Positions 16,110 through 26,779 of a stretch of DNA of 64,000 nt are shown piece after piece. The notes under the pieces were generated by a model. That model made no database searches, was not told the DNA's origin, and saw only the letters and a list, made by a program, of their open reading frames with translations. The first letter of the stretch is position 1; each line of letters begins with the position of its first letter. The DNA is from Treponema_C sp050320395 (GTDB lineage Bacteria; Spirochaetota; Spirochaetia; Treponematales; Treponemataceae): assembly GCF_050320395.1 (NCBI RefSeq), contig NZ_CP144459.1:2294001-2358000 (forward strand), in the 5' to 3' direction. Both the position numbers and the translations under genes were made by a program.

Positions 16110-16138
16110 AGTGTACCGTTTTTTTCAAAATCGGTCAA
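16110..16138 (-). promoter_or_regulatory. Predicted sigma-70 promoter of the DUF5058 operon with tandem repeat
   Basis: Read leftward, TTGACC (16133-16138) and TACACT (16110-16115) are 17 bases apart. The -10 region lies inside a tandem repeat of ATAGTGTACC (16097-16106 and 16108-16117), which could be a regulator site. Confidence 0.55.
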
Positions 16139-16143
16139 ACGTC

Positions 16144-16172
16144 TTTCACAAAGCCCCGTAATTTGATACACT
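16144..16172 (+). promoter_or_regulatory. Predicted sigma-70 promoter of ridA
   Basis: TTTCAC (16144-16149) and TACACT (16167-16172) are spaced by 17 bases. A GGAGG ribosome site follows before ATG 16204. It is back-to-back with the leftward promoter at 16110-16138. Confidence 0.5.
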
Positions 16173-16203
16173 GTAGGAAAACCGATAACACGGCGGAGGT
16201 ATT

Positions 16204-16587
16204 ATGAAAAAACAAATAAACACAGAAAAAGCCCCGGGCGCCATAGGCCCCTATTCTCAGGCAATCAAAGCGGGAAATCTGGTATTTACATCGGGACAGC
16301 TTCCGATCGACCCTGCATCCGGTAATTTTGCAGGAGCCGATATACGTACACAAACACGCCAATGCTTAAAAAACGTGGAAGCGGTACTTGCCGCAGCCGG
16401 TCTCACAATGGGCGATATAGTAAAAACAACCGTTTTTTTAAGCGATATGAATAACTTTGGGGCAATGAATGAAGTATACGCCGATTTTTTTGCGGGAACG
16501 GTTTTTCCCGGACGTTCGGCGGTTGAAGTTGCACGTTTACCCAAAGACAGCCTCGTTGAAATAGAAGCCGTTGCATTTTCTTCCTAA
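16204..16587 (+). CDS. ridA: RidA-family enamine/imine deaminase
   Basis: A 127-residue protein of the YjgF/YER057c/UK114 family, full length. RidA hydrolyses reactive enamines and imines made by PLP enzymes such as threonine and serine dehydratases. It shows the standard order: APGAIGPYSQAI, VFTSGQLPIDP, KTTVFLSDMNNF and PGRSAVEVARLP. The Arg in VARLP is the conserved carboxylate-binding residue of active members. It acts as a cytoplasmic trimer. A D-serine dehydratase elsewhere in the window is one possible source of its substrate. It is followed after 16 bases by the LolA-like gene. Confidence 0.92.
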   Translation: MKKQINTEKAPGAIGPYSQAIKAGNLVFTSGQLPIDPASGNFAGADIRTQTRQCLKNVEAVLAAAGLTMGDIVKTTVFLSDMNNFGAMNEVYADFFAGTVFPGRSAVEVARLPKDSLVEIEAVAFSS

Positions 16588-16603
16588 AAACACGGGAGCA
16601 ATA

Positions 16604-17482
16604 GTGTCTTTTACGGAAAAACGCCGACTTCCGGGCATCCGGTATTCGGCGCTTTTATGCATATTTTTTTCCTTCGGACTGCCCGGTTTTATACTGCATA
16701 CACAAAACGCTGATAACGAAACAGCTCAAACACACGAAATCTTTCGGAATGGCGATTTAAATTCCTATATGAGCCAAACGGATCCCTTTGACCGCAGGCA
16801 AAACCTCTATGCCGAAGTTGAAGCGCTCATAAGCTCGCACAACGGTAAAAAATCCGTCATGGCTTACACAATGTACACGCTGCGTAAAAACGGGCGGGTA
16901 TCCGTTATGCTCGAATTCATTGAACCGCCCGGTTATAAGGATACCCGCATACTTATAGGTGTGCCTAAGGAAGGCGGTTTTCCCGATGTGGCCGTGATGA
17001 TGAACTTTTTCGCAGTTCCATTCCGCATAAAGGCCCTATCGCGCGCCATGCCCTTTTTCGGAATGGATATCAATTCCGAAGACATGAATCCGCGCAATCC
17101 CTCATACGATACCAACCGTATAATGGGAACGCTGCTTTCGGAAAGCGGAACCGAAATGCTGATTGTCGAAAGCCTTCCTTTGATTCAAAGCGCTTACGGA
17201 AAAAGGGTTCATTATATCGATACCCGTAATCATATGTGTTTAAAGATTGAATATTTCGATAAAAACGGAAAACCTGCAAAACTTTTGGAAGTGCTTGAAA
17301 CCGATACAATCAACGGTATTTTTACGGCCGTAAAAATAAAAATGAGCGATCTGCAAAAAAAATCGCACACCGTTCTCACCTATAAAAATGTCGCATACGG
17401 CGGCGATCATTCACGGTTTATAAACGAAACCTATTTACGCACGGGCCGTATACCTGAAACAGGAACGGTTCAAACCGAATAA
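16604..17482 (+). CDS. Outer-membrane lipoprotein-sorting-like protein (LolA-like fold), exported
   Basis: A 292-residue exported protein that resembles the 'outer membrane lipoprotein-sorting protein' family (LolA-like fold). GTG 16604 is chosen because a GGGAG site precedes it and the protein then begins with a basic head and one hydrophobic segment (about residues 10-32), a signal peptide or anchor. After it come a YTLRKNGRVSVMLEFIEPPG strand pair, the typical KDTRILIG and a MFFGMD-like region, and late strands ending in RFINETYLRTGRIP. Related proteins in other bacteria act with lipid or lipoprotein export systems. It is cotranscribed with ridA by closeness only. The exact role is unknown. 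Confidence 0.7.
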   Translation: MSFTEKRRLPGIRYSALLCIFFSFGLPGFILHTQNADNETAQTHEIFRNGDLNSYMSQTDPFDRRQNLYAEVEALISSHNGKKSVMAYTMYTLRKNGRVSVMLEFIEPPGYKDTRILIGVPKEGGFPDVAVMMNFFAVPFRIKALSRAMPFFGMDINSEDMNPRNPSYDTNRIMGTLLSESGTEMLIVESLPLIQSAYGKRVHYIDTRNHMCLKIEYFDKNGKPAKLLEVLETDTINGIFTAVKIKMSDLQKKSHTVLTYKNVAYGGDHSRFINETYLRTGRIPETGTVQTE

Positions 17483-17532
17483 AAAAAGGCCGGACTGCCT
17501 CGAAAGCCGCTTGCTTTCCGACAGCCTCGGCC
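17481..17532 (-). terminator. Terminator of the purine permease gene
   Basis: Outer arms GGCCG and CGGCC and inner arms GAAAGC and GCTTTC form an interrupted stem. Read leftward, the stem is followed by a run of seven T. It lies between convergent genes and mainly serves the leftward permease. Confidence 0.7.
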
Positions 17533-17553
17533 CCTTTACAATAAAGCGGCTGC

Positions 17554-18858
17554 TCAGACTTTAATTACCGCCATCAATACCAAACGCAAAATAAAGACCG
17601 CAAATAATACCCAGGTAAAAACGGGAACCGAACGGCCCTTACCCGTGAATGCCTTCATAACCACGTACGTAATCACGCCCCATACAATACCTTCGGCAAT
17701 CGAATAGGTAAAGGGCATCATCACAATGGTAATAAAGGCGGACAAGCCTTCGCTTACATCGGTAAATACAATACCGCATACAGCTTTGAACATTAAAAAA
17801 CCGACTACAATGAGGGCGGGAGCCGTAGCTGCCCCCGGAACCAACAAAAACAGGGGGCTTAAAAACAGAGCAGCCAAAAACAAAACACCGGTTGTTAAAG
17901 AGGTCATACCGGTTCTTCCGCCTGCGGCAACACCTGCCGTACTTTCAACATAGCTGGTTACGGTGGATGTTCCCAAACAGGCACCCGCGGCGGTACCGAT
18001 AGCATCGGCAAGCAATGCCTGCTTTACGCGCGGAATATTACCGTTTGAATCGGATAAATTTGCTTCATTGGTTACACCGACAAGGGTACCGACCGTATCA
18101 AAGATATCCACAAATAAAAAGGTAAAAAAGACGACAAAAAAATCGAGCGAAAAAATATGCGAAAAATCAAACTGAAACAACAGAGGAGCCGTAGGTATGC
18201 TGAACGGAACCCAGCCTTCCGGCACAACGGTTACGCCATAGGGAATACCGATAATGGTCGTCACCAAAATACCGATAAGAATCGATCCGGGAACCTTGAG
18301 GGCAAACAAAACGGCCGTAACGGCAATACCCATCATAGCGACCGCAGCCGAGCCTTTTGTCAAATGTCCCAATCCTACAAGGGTTGCATCGTTGTTCACG
18401 ATAATTCCCGCATTTTGAAAACCGATAAAACAGATAAACAAACCGATACCGGCGGCGACCGCCTTTTTAAGATTTGCGGGAATCGCTTTGATAATCGCTT
18501 CGCGGACATTAAAAATTGAAAGTATAATAAATAAAATACCTTCACATAAAACCGCCGTTAAAGCCGTTTGCCAGGATATACCCATGCCGAGAACAACGGT
18601 AAAGGCAAAAAAGGCGTTTAATCCCATGCCCGGTGCCAAGGCAATCGGCAGGTTTGCGGCAAAAGCCATTACAAGCGTTGCAATAGCGGCAGCCAAAGCC
18701 GTCGCCGTAAATACGGCCGAAGCGCTCATCCCCGTAGCGGAAAGCATAGAGGGATTTACAGCCAGAATATACGCCATAGCCAAAAAGGTCGTTACTCCGG
18801 CGATGATTTCCCGGCGAACATTTGTTTTTCGCTCCGTCATCCTGAATAATTTTTCCAT
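17554..18858 (-). CDS. NCS2-family purine permease (AzgA-like)
   Basis: A 434-residue inner-membrane transporter of the AzgA/NCS2 type, which imports adenine, guanine or hypoxanthine with protons. It has about 12-14 spans. Hallmarks are the N-terminal EIIAGVTTFLAMAYILAVNP, FDTVGTLVGVTNEAN near the middle, and the helix-breaking GTSTVTSYVESTAGVAAGGR region. Treponemes depend heavily on purine salvage, so an uptake role is sensible. No purine riboswitch is visible in the 122-base leader; a plain sigma-70 promoter is. Confidence 0.9.
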   Translation of the reverse strand: MEKLFRMTERKTNVRREIIAGVTTFLAMAYILAVNPSMLSATGMSASAVFTATALAAAIATLVMAFAANLPIALAPGMGLNAFFAFTVVLGMGISWQTALTAVLCEGILFIILSIFNVREAIIKAIPANLKKAVAAGIGLFICFIGFQNAGIIVNNDATLVGLGHLTKGSAAVAMMGIAVTAVLFALKVPGSILIGILVTTIIGIPYGVTVVPEGWVPFSIPTAPLLFQFDFSHIFSLDFFVVFFTFLFVDIFDTVGTLVGVTNEANLSDSNGNIPRVKQALLADAIGTAAGACLGTSTVTSYVESTAGVAAGGRTGMTSLTTGVLFLAALFLSPLFLLVPGAATAPALIVVGFLMFKAVCGIVFTDVSEGLSAFITIVMMPFTYSIAEGIVWGVITYVVMKAFTGKGRSVPVFTWVLFAVFILRLVLMAVIKV

Positions 18859-18914
18859 AAATTCCTTCCTGATTTAAAAGGGCCCTGTGTTTTTACCCTT
18901 ATTAAGAATATCTC

Positions 18915-18943
18915 ATAATACCATAAATGAGGCAAACAGGCAA
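18915..18943 (-). promoter_or_regulatory. Predicted sigma-70 promoter of the purine permease
   Basis: Read leftward, TTGCCT (18938-18943) and TATTAT (18915-18920) are separated by 17 bases. Confidence 0.55.
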
Positions 18944-18980
18944 GTAATCGGATTATATGGGTCTTCGCTTTTTCGGCAGA

Positions 18981-20447
18981 TTATGCGTCGGCACCGTCCG
19001 ATTTTTTTCTGCCGCCCTCTATAAAACCGCGCAAAGCCGTTAAACTTTCAATAACATTACCGGAATATTGAATCATTTCACTGTAATATCCTTCAAGCTC
19101 GGTTCGGGACAAAGTCCTAATCCGCTCAAACACCTTCCGTATAATCGCATGCAGGGCTTCGTGGTCTTCCGTCAGTTTTTTGAACTCGGGATGCTCCTGC
19201 AAGCCCTCATGTAAACCGGCATTTTTTTCTATCCACTGTCCCAAATCGCATTTTCTGTGATCGCCGAGAACAACGCCTTCAGCACCTATTTTTCCGTCAA
19301 TCAGCGCTCGTACCCTCGTGACCCAGGAAAGGTGCTTTAAGACAATGAGTGCAAAGGGCATGTTTTTCGCCGCCGCAAGGGTTTGTCCCGTACGCACATC
19401 GATACCCTGAGTTGATGAAGATTCAATGGCAATCGTACTGTCGATAATGCTGTTCATGTTAAAGAGCGCGCTGCTCATAAGCGCACTTACTTCCTGAGAA
19501 CTTTGCTGCATACTTTGTAAACCGTTTTTATCGGTTTCGATTTCTTCGGCGATTTGATTGATATGCTCCATCGCGGTATCCGCCCTGATATTCAAATCCG
19601 CAGCCGATTGAGGAACAAGAAGTACCGCTTTACGCACGGAACTTCCCGTATCGGCAAGCCTGTTCATTTCCGAAGATATTTCAACAAAGGAACCCGTTGT
19701 CTCCTGAACGGAATTGCCTATCATATCCATAGCACCGCGCGTCTCATCGGCAGTTGTACGGGCGGTTTGCAGGACATCAAGCATATTTTTAAGCGTTTTG
19801 GACGCATCGGCGGCATTTAAGGCGGTAGCCTCGGAAAGCTTTCGTATTTCACCGGCAACAACGGCAAAGCCCAAACCGGCCTTTCCCGCATGAGCCGACT
19901 CTATAGCCGCATTCATCGCAAGCAGATTCGTTTTGGCACTTACATCGTTAATCGCCGCAATAATATCTTTTACCGCATCGATATTTTGATTTAAATTATC
20001 AATCACATTAAACAGTTCTTTTACCTTATGAGAACCGCGGCCTACCGCATTCGTCAATTCCGATGTCACCGATATTCTGTCGGAAACAATGTTTGCCACG
20101 CGGTTTACCGAATCGATGATTTCACCCACCGAATTACTTGCATTTTCCGCCGTACTTTCAAGTGAAGAACTGCAATTATTCACTTCGCGTAATTGATCCT
20201 GTACCGATACGATTGAATCCAGCATGGAGCGTATACTTTCGGTAAAAGCCGCAAACTGCGTTTCCTGCTGAAGATTCTTAAATATAACCTGAGAAGCGCC
20301 CGCAATGCGTGTTTTTAAATTCATTGCAATATTTTCCGTTTCGCCGAGCAGTTTTTCCATTTTCTCCGGCGAAAAAACAACACCGTCCGATACACACACC
20401 TTGTCGTTTTTTTCTACAGCCCCTTCTTTTCTCTTGAACAACGGCAT
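18981..20447 (-). CDS. Cytoplasmic methyl-accepting chemotaxis protein with C-terminal CZB zinc domain
   Basis: A 488-residue chemoreceptor with no membrane span, so it is soluble. A predicted coiled-coil signalling region carries the MCP hairpin tip (IIAAINDVSAKTNLLAMNAA, then IESAHAGKAGLGFAVVAGEI). The last 120 residues form a CZB domain, with HLSWVTRVRALIDG and the signature KCDLGQWIEK followed by two later His-containing helices (DHEALH). CZB domains bind zinc and can sense its displacement, for example by hypochlorous acid, which inflamed tissue makes. ATG 20447 is used because GGAGG is directly upstream. It is monocistronic with its own promoter. Confidence 0.9.
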   Translation of the reverse strand: MPLFKRKEGAVEKNDKVCVSDGVVFSPEKMEKLLGETENIAMNLKTRIAGASQVIFKNLQQETQFAAFTESIRSMLDSIVSVQDQLREVNNCSSSLESTAENASNSVGEIIDSVNRVANIVSDRISVTSELTNAVGRGSHKVKELFNVIDNLNQNIDAVKDIIAAINDVSAKTNLLAMNAAIESAHAGKAGLGFAVVAGEIRKLSEATALNAADASKTLKNMLDVLQTARTTADETRGAMDMIGNSVQETTGSFVEISSEMNRLADTGSSVRKAVLLVPQSAADLNIRADTAMEHINQIAEEIETDKNGLQSMQQSSQEVSALMSSALFNMNSIIDSTIAIESSSTQGIDVRTGQTLAAAKNMPFALIVLKHLSWVTRVRALIDGKIGAEGVVLGDHRKCDLGQWIEKNAGLHEGLQEHPEFKKLTEDHEALHAIIRKVFERIRTLSRTELEGYYSEMIQYSGNVIESLTALRGFIEGGRKKSDGADA

Positions 20448-20471
20448 AATTCCTCCAAAAAGATAGGAAAG

Positions 20472-20500
20472 AGTATACAACAGATTTCGGCAAAATACAA
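20472..20500 (-). promoter_or_regulatory. Predicted sigma-70 promoter of the CZB chemoreceptor
   Basis: Read leftward, TTGTAT (20495-20500) and TATACT (20472-20477) are 17 bases apart, about 25 bases before the start codon. It looks like a housekeeping promoter and not a sigma-28 flagellar one. Confidence 0.55.
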
Positions 20501-20529
20501 GGTTCCGTTAAACGCGCTGCCTTTATCTT

Positions 20530-20598
20530 TCAGAGCATAAAAAAAGGCCGCCTAAAACCCGTGTTTCAGACAGCCTCGTTACGGAGCATGCGCCCCTT
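20530..20598 (-). repeat. 69-bp direct repeat, copy 1, with terminator (end of higBA)
   Basis: These 69 bases are identical to 21392-21460. Read leftward they form an interrupted stem (GGCTGTCTGAAAC with GTTTTAGGCGGCC) followed by seven T, a good rho-independent terminator. This copy lies 22 bases beyond the stop of higA, so it ends that operon. Confidence 0.85.
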
Positions 20599-20619
20599 AC
20601 CGCTTCCCCCTACCTACCG

Positions 20620-20994
20620 CTATGCTGTTTTACTTACATCATAAGGCCGAATAAGAGTTTCCGCAGGTATACCCAAACCGACCGAAAGTTTTCTAATCAT
20701 ATTCAAACTTAAGGGCCGCTTTCCGGAAAGCACTTCCGACACCTTCGACTTATTTCCGATATAGGGAGTTAAATCATTTTGAGATAAATGCATTTGTTCC
20801 ATTCTGAATTTAATCGCTTCGATGGGAGAAGGACCTTCGACCGGAAAATGACGCGCTTCGTACAGTTCAACCAGAGTAGTAAGCAATTCCAACATATCCC
20901 CTTCAGAGGTATCGGGTTTCGCATCAAATAACCCATCTATCATTTTAAGCGCATCGTTATAATCTTTTTCCGTTTTGATTAATTTAACAGTCAT
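20620..20994 (-). CDS. higA: HigA-type antitoxin, helix-turn-helix
   Basis: A 124-residue antitoxin of the E. coli HigA (YgjM) type. The N-terminal half (KTEKDYNDALKMIDGLFD) is the dimerising, toxin-binding part. The C-terminal Xre-type helix-turn-helix runs roughly over residues 66-118, including MHLSQNDLTPYIGNKSKVSE and VLSGKRPLSLNMIRKLSVG. It neutralises HigB and, with HigB, represses the operon through the palindrome at 21310-21326 (inference). The start at ATG 20994 lies one base after the higB stop, with AGGA upstream, so the pair is translationally coupled. Toxin-before-antitoxin order is the rule for higBA. Confidence 0.9.
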   Translation of the reverse strand: MTVKLIKTEKDYNDALKMIDGLFDAKPDTSEGDMLELLTTLVELYEARHFPVEGPSPIEAIKFRMEQMHLSQNDLTPYIGNKSKVSEVLSGKRPLSLNMIRKLSVGLGIPAETLIRPYDVSKTA

Positions 20995-20995
20995 A

Positions 20996-21289
20996 TTACA
21001 CCGTTCCTGCATTGATTTTATCATACTCTGCATGAGTTCCGATAAATCTGATATACACTATGTGAAAATCATAATTTATCTTCACAATAAGTCTGTAATT
21101 ATTTCCTCCGATATTAAAACAAACCCTATTATCCGCCAAAAAACTTGCCGACGGATACCGTTTTTTTATATCGTCCGGTCCTTGCCAATCGGACTTTTCC
21201 GTTTCCTTAAACCAGGATTGCAGCTGACTTTTTACCGACGGATGCTTTATCCAATACTCGGCAAGTGTTTTTCTGGCAATAATCCTCAT
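20996..21289 (-). CDS. higB: HigB-type mRNA interferase toxin
   Basis: A 97-residue RelE-fold ribosome-dependent mRNA-cleaving toxin of the HigB (YgjN) family. Family features are MRIIARKTLAEYWIKHP at the start, the CFNIGGNNYRLIVKINYD strand pair in the middle, and the ending VYIRFIGTHAEYDKI. All are intact, so the toxin is probably active. ATG 21289 is preceded by an AAAGGTG site; an upstream in-frame start would place the operator inside the gene. Expression is from the promoter at 21333-21361. Confidence 0.9.
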   Translation of the reverse strand: MRIIARKTLAEYWIKHPSVKSQLQSWFKETEKSDWQGPDDIKKRYPSASFLADNRVCFNIGGNNYRLIVKINYDFHIVYIRFIGTHAEYDKINAGTV

Positions 21290-21309
21290 ACAACCGCACC
21301 TTTTTAAAA

Positions 21310-21326
21310 GTTCCCTAAAAGGGAAC
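21310..21326 (-). promoter_or_regulatory. Palindromic operator of higBA
   Basis: GTTCCCT-AAA-AGGGAAC is a perfect 7-3-7 palindrome located at the predicted transcription start. It is the obvious site for HigA to bind and shut off its own operon. Confidence 0.7.
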
Positions 21327-21332
21327 ATTAAT

Positions 21333-21361
21333 AGTATACAGCACTATTACTAAACTGTCAA
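21333..21361 (-). promoter_or_regulatory. Consensus sigma-70 promoter of higBA
   Basis: Read leftward, TTGACA (21356-21361), a 17-base spacer and TATACT (21333-21338) make a near-perfect promoter. Such a strong promoter held by an operator is typical of autoregulated toxin-antitoxin operons. Confidence 0.8.
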
Positions 21362-21391
21362 CTTTTATATCTCAAAAGCCCCCTCATCCCC

Positions 21392-21460
21392 TCAGAGCAT
21401 AAAAAAAGGCCGCCTAAAACCCGTGTTTCAGACAGCCTCGTTACGGAGCATGCGCCCCTT
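21392..21460 (-). repeat. 69-bp direct repeat, copy 2, with terminator (end of rpsL-rpsG)
   Basis: Identical to 20530-20598. It lies 16 bases past the rpsG stop and carries the terminator of the S12-S7 transcript. The higBA operon with its promoter lies between the two copies. Confidence 0.85.
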
Positions 21461-21476
21461 GCCGGTACAAATAAAA

Positions 21477-21947
21477 TTACCAGCGGTAGTGAGCGAATGC
21501 TTTGTTGGCTTCGGCCATTTTGTGGGTATCTTCTTTTTTCTTGTAAGCGGTACCCGTGTTGTTATATGCATCCAAAAGTTCCGATGCCAAGCGTTCTCCC
21601 ATTCCGCGTCCGCTTTTACTGCGTGCGGCGGCGATAACCCAGCGCATAGCCAAGGCTTCGCGGCGGCTGTCGCGGATTTCAATCGGCACCTGATAGGTCG
21701 CACCTCCGACGCGGCGGGATTTTACTTCCACCATCGGTTTTACGTTATCGAGGGCTTTTAAAAACACTTCCAAAGGATCTTTATCCGTTTTCGCTTTTAA
21801 GGTATCGAAGGCTTCATAGATAAGGCGCACACTTACCGACTTTTTACCGTCGAGCATCATGCGGCTTACAAACTTCGATACGACCGTACTGTTATAGCGT
21901 GAATCGGGTAAAACGGGACGATTTACGCTCTTATTTTTTCTTCCCAT
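21477..21947 (-). CDS. rpsG: 30S ribosomal protein S7
   Basis: A full-length 156-residue S7, which nucleates assembly of the 30S head and contacts the exit-site tRNA. Typical segments are SKFVSRMMLDGKKSVSVRLI and VEVKSRRVGGATYQVP, and the C-terminal helix ends in NKAFAHYRW. The start is 10 bases after the rpsL stop. It is the last gene of the block; EF-G, which follows S7 in many bacteria, is elsewhere. Confidence 0.97.
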   Translation of the reverse strand: MGRKNKSVNRPVLPDSRYNSTVVSKFVSRMMLDGKKSVSVRLIYEAFDTLKAKTDKDPLEVFLKALDNVKPMVEVKSRRVGGATYQVPIEIRDSRREALAMRWVIAAARSKSGRGMGERLASELLDAYNNTGTAYKKKEDTHKMAEANKAFAHYRW

Positions 21948-21957
21948 TTACTTCCTC

Positions 21958-22332
21958 CTATGCCTTAGGCCGTTTTGCGCCGTACTTTGAGCGGCCGCGC
22001 TTGCGGTCTTCAACACCGAGGGTATCTTTTGTACCCCGAATAATATGATAGCGTACACCGGGAAGGTCCTTAACACGCCCGCCGCGGATAAGCACAACCG
22101 AGTGTTCCTGCAAGTTGTGCCCGATGCCGGGGATATAGGCGGTTACTTCAATTCCGTTACTTAAACGCACACGGGCAACTTTACGAAGTGCCGAATTCGG
22201 CTTTTTAGGCGTAAAAGTCATAACACGCGTGCAAACACCGCGTTTTTGCGGACAGGACTGAAGCGCGGGAGACTTCGTTCTGTTCGCTACCGATTTACGA
22301 CCCTGACGGATCAATTGATTAATTGTAGGCAT
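21958..22332 (-). CDS. rpsL: 30S ribosomal protein S12
   Basis: A 124-residue S12 at the decoding centre. The loops that hold streptomycin-resistance sites read TPKKPNSALRK and RGGRVKDLPGVRYH, the sensitive wild-type form. ATG 22332 begins the conserved MPTINQLIRQGR; an upstream in-frame start adds a non-homologous head. It has its own promoter downstream of rpoC, so S12-S7 can be made separately from RNA polymerase. Confidence 0.97.
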   Translation of the reverse strand: MPTINQLIRQGRKSVANRTKSPALQSCPQKRGVCTRVMTFTPKKPNSALRKVARVRLSNGIEVTAYIPGIGHNLQEHSVVLIRGGRVKDLPGVRYHIIRGTKDTLGVEDRKRGRSKYGAKRPKA

Positions 22333-22405
22333 CTGCCTTATTCTCCTATTTACTAAACCGGCCAGCACTCCGGCTAAAAATACCTGTTAAACTTTCGGCT
22401 CCGTT

Positions 22406-22430
22406 CCTGCGCGGCATTAGCGCACACAGG
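22406..22430 (-). other. Leader hairpin of rpsL
   Basis: CCTG (22406-22409) pairs with CAGG (22427-22430), with further GCG/CGC pairing inside. It starts at or just after the predicted transcription start and could mediate ribosomal-protein feedback. The function is untested. Confidence 0.35.
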
Positions 22431-22438
22431 GTCTTAAC

Positions 22439-22468
22439 AGTATATCAAATACCGAAAGCTCCTGTCAA
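22439..22468 (-). promoter_or_regulatory. Predicted sigma-70 promoter of rpsL-rpsG
   Basis: Read leftward, TTGACA (22463-22468) and TATACT (22439-22444) are 18 bases apart, immediately after the rpoC stop. The leader is about 100 bases. Confidence 0.7.
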
Positions 22469-22475
22469 GACGGAT

Positions 22476-26720
<4,245 letters not shown>

Positions 26721-26779
26721 CTTTTACTCCTATCAAAGAACTTTCGGCTAAGGGCGCGCAAACACCGCACCCTTAAGTC

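Noticed and set aside
18859..18980. Possible purine riboswitch before the NCS2 permease (an ATATAATC segment in the leader)
   Set aside because: The conserved core, including the GTTTCTAC-type loop and paired arms, is missing; the segment lies upstream of a plain sigma-70 promoter.
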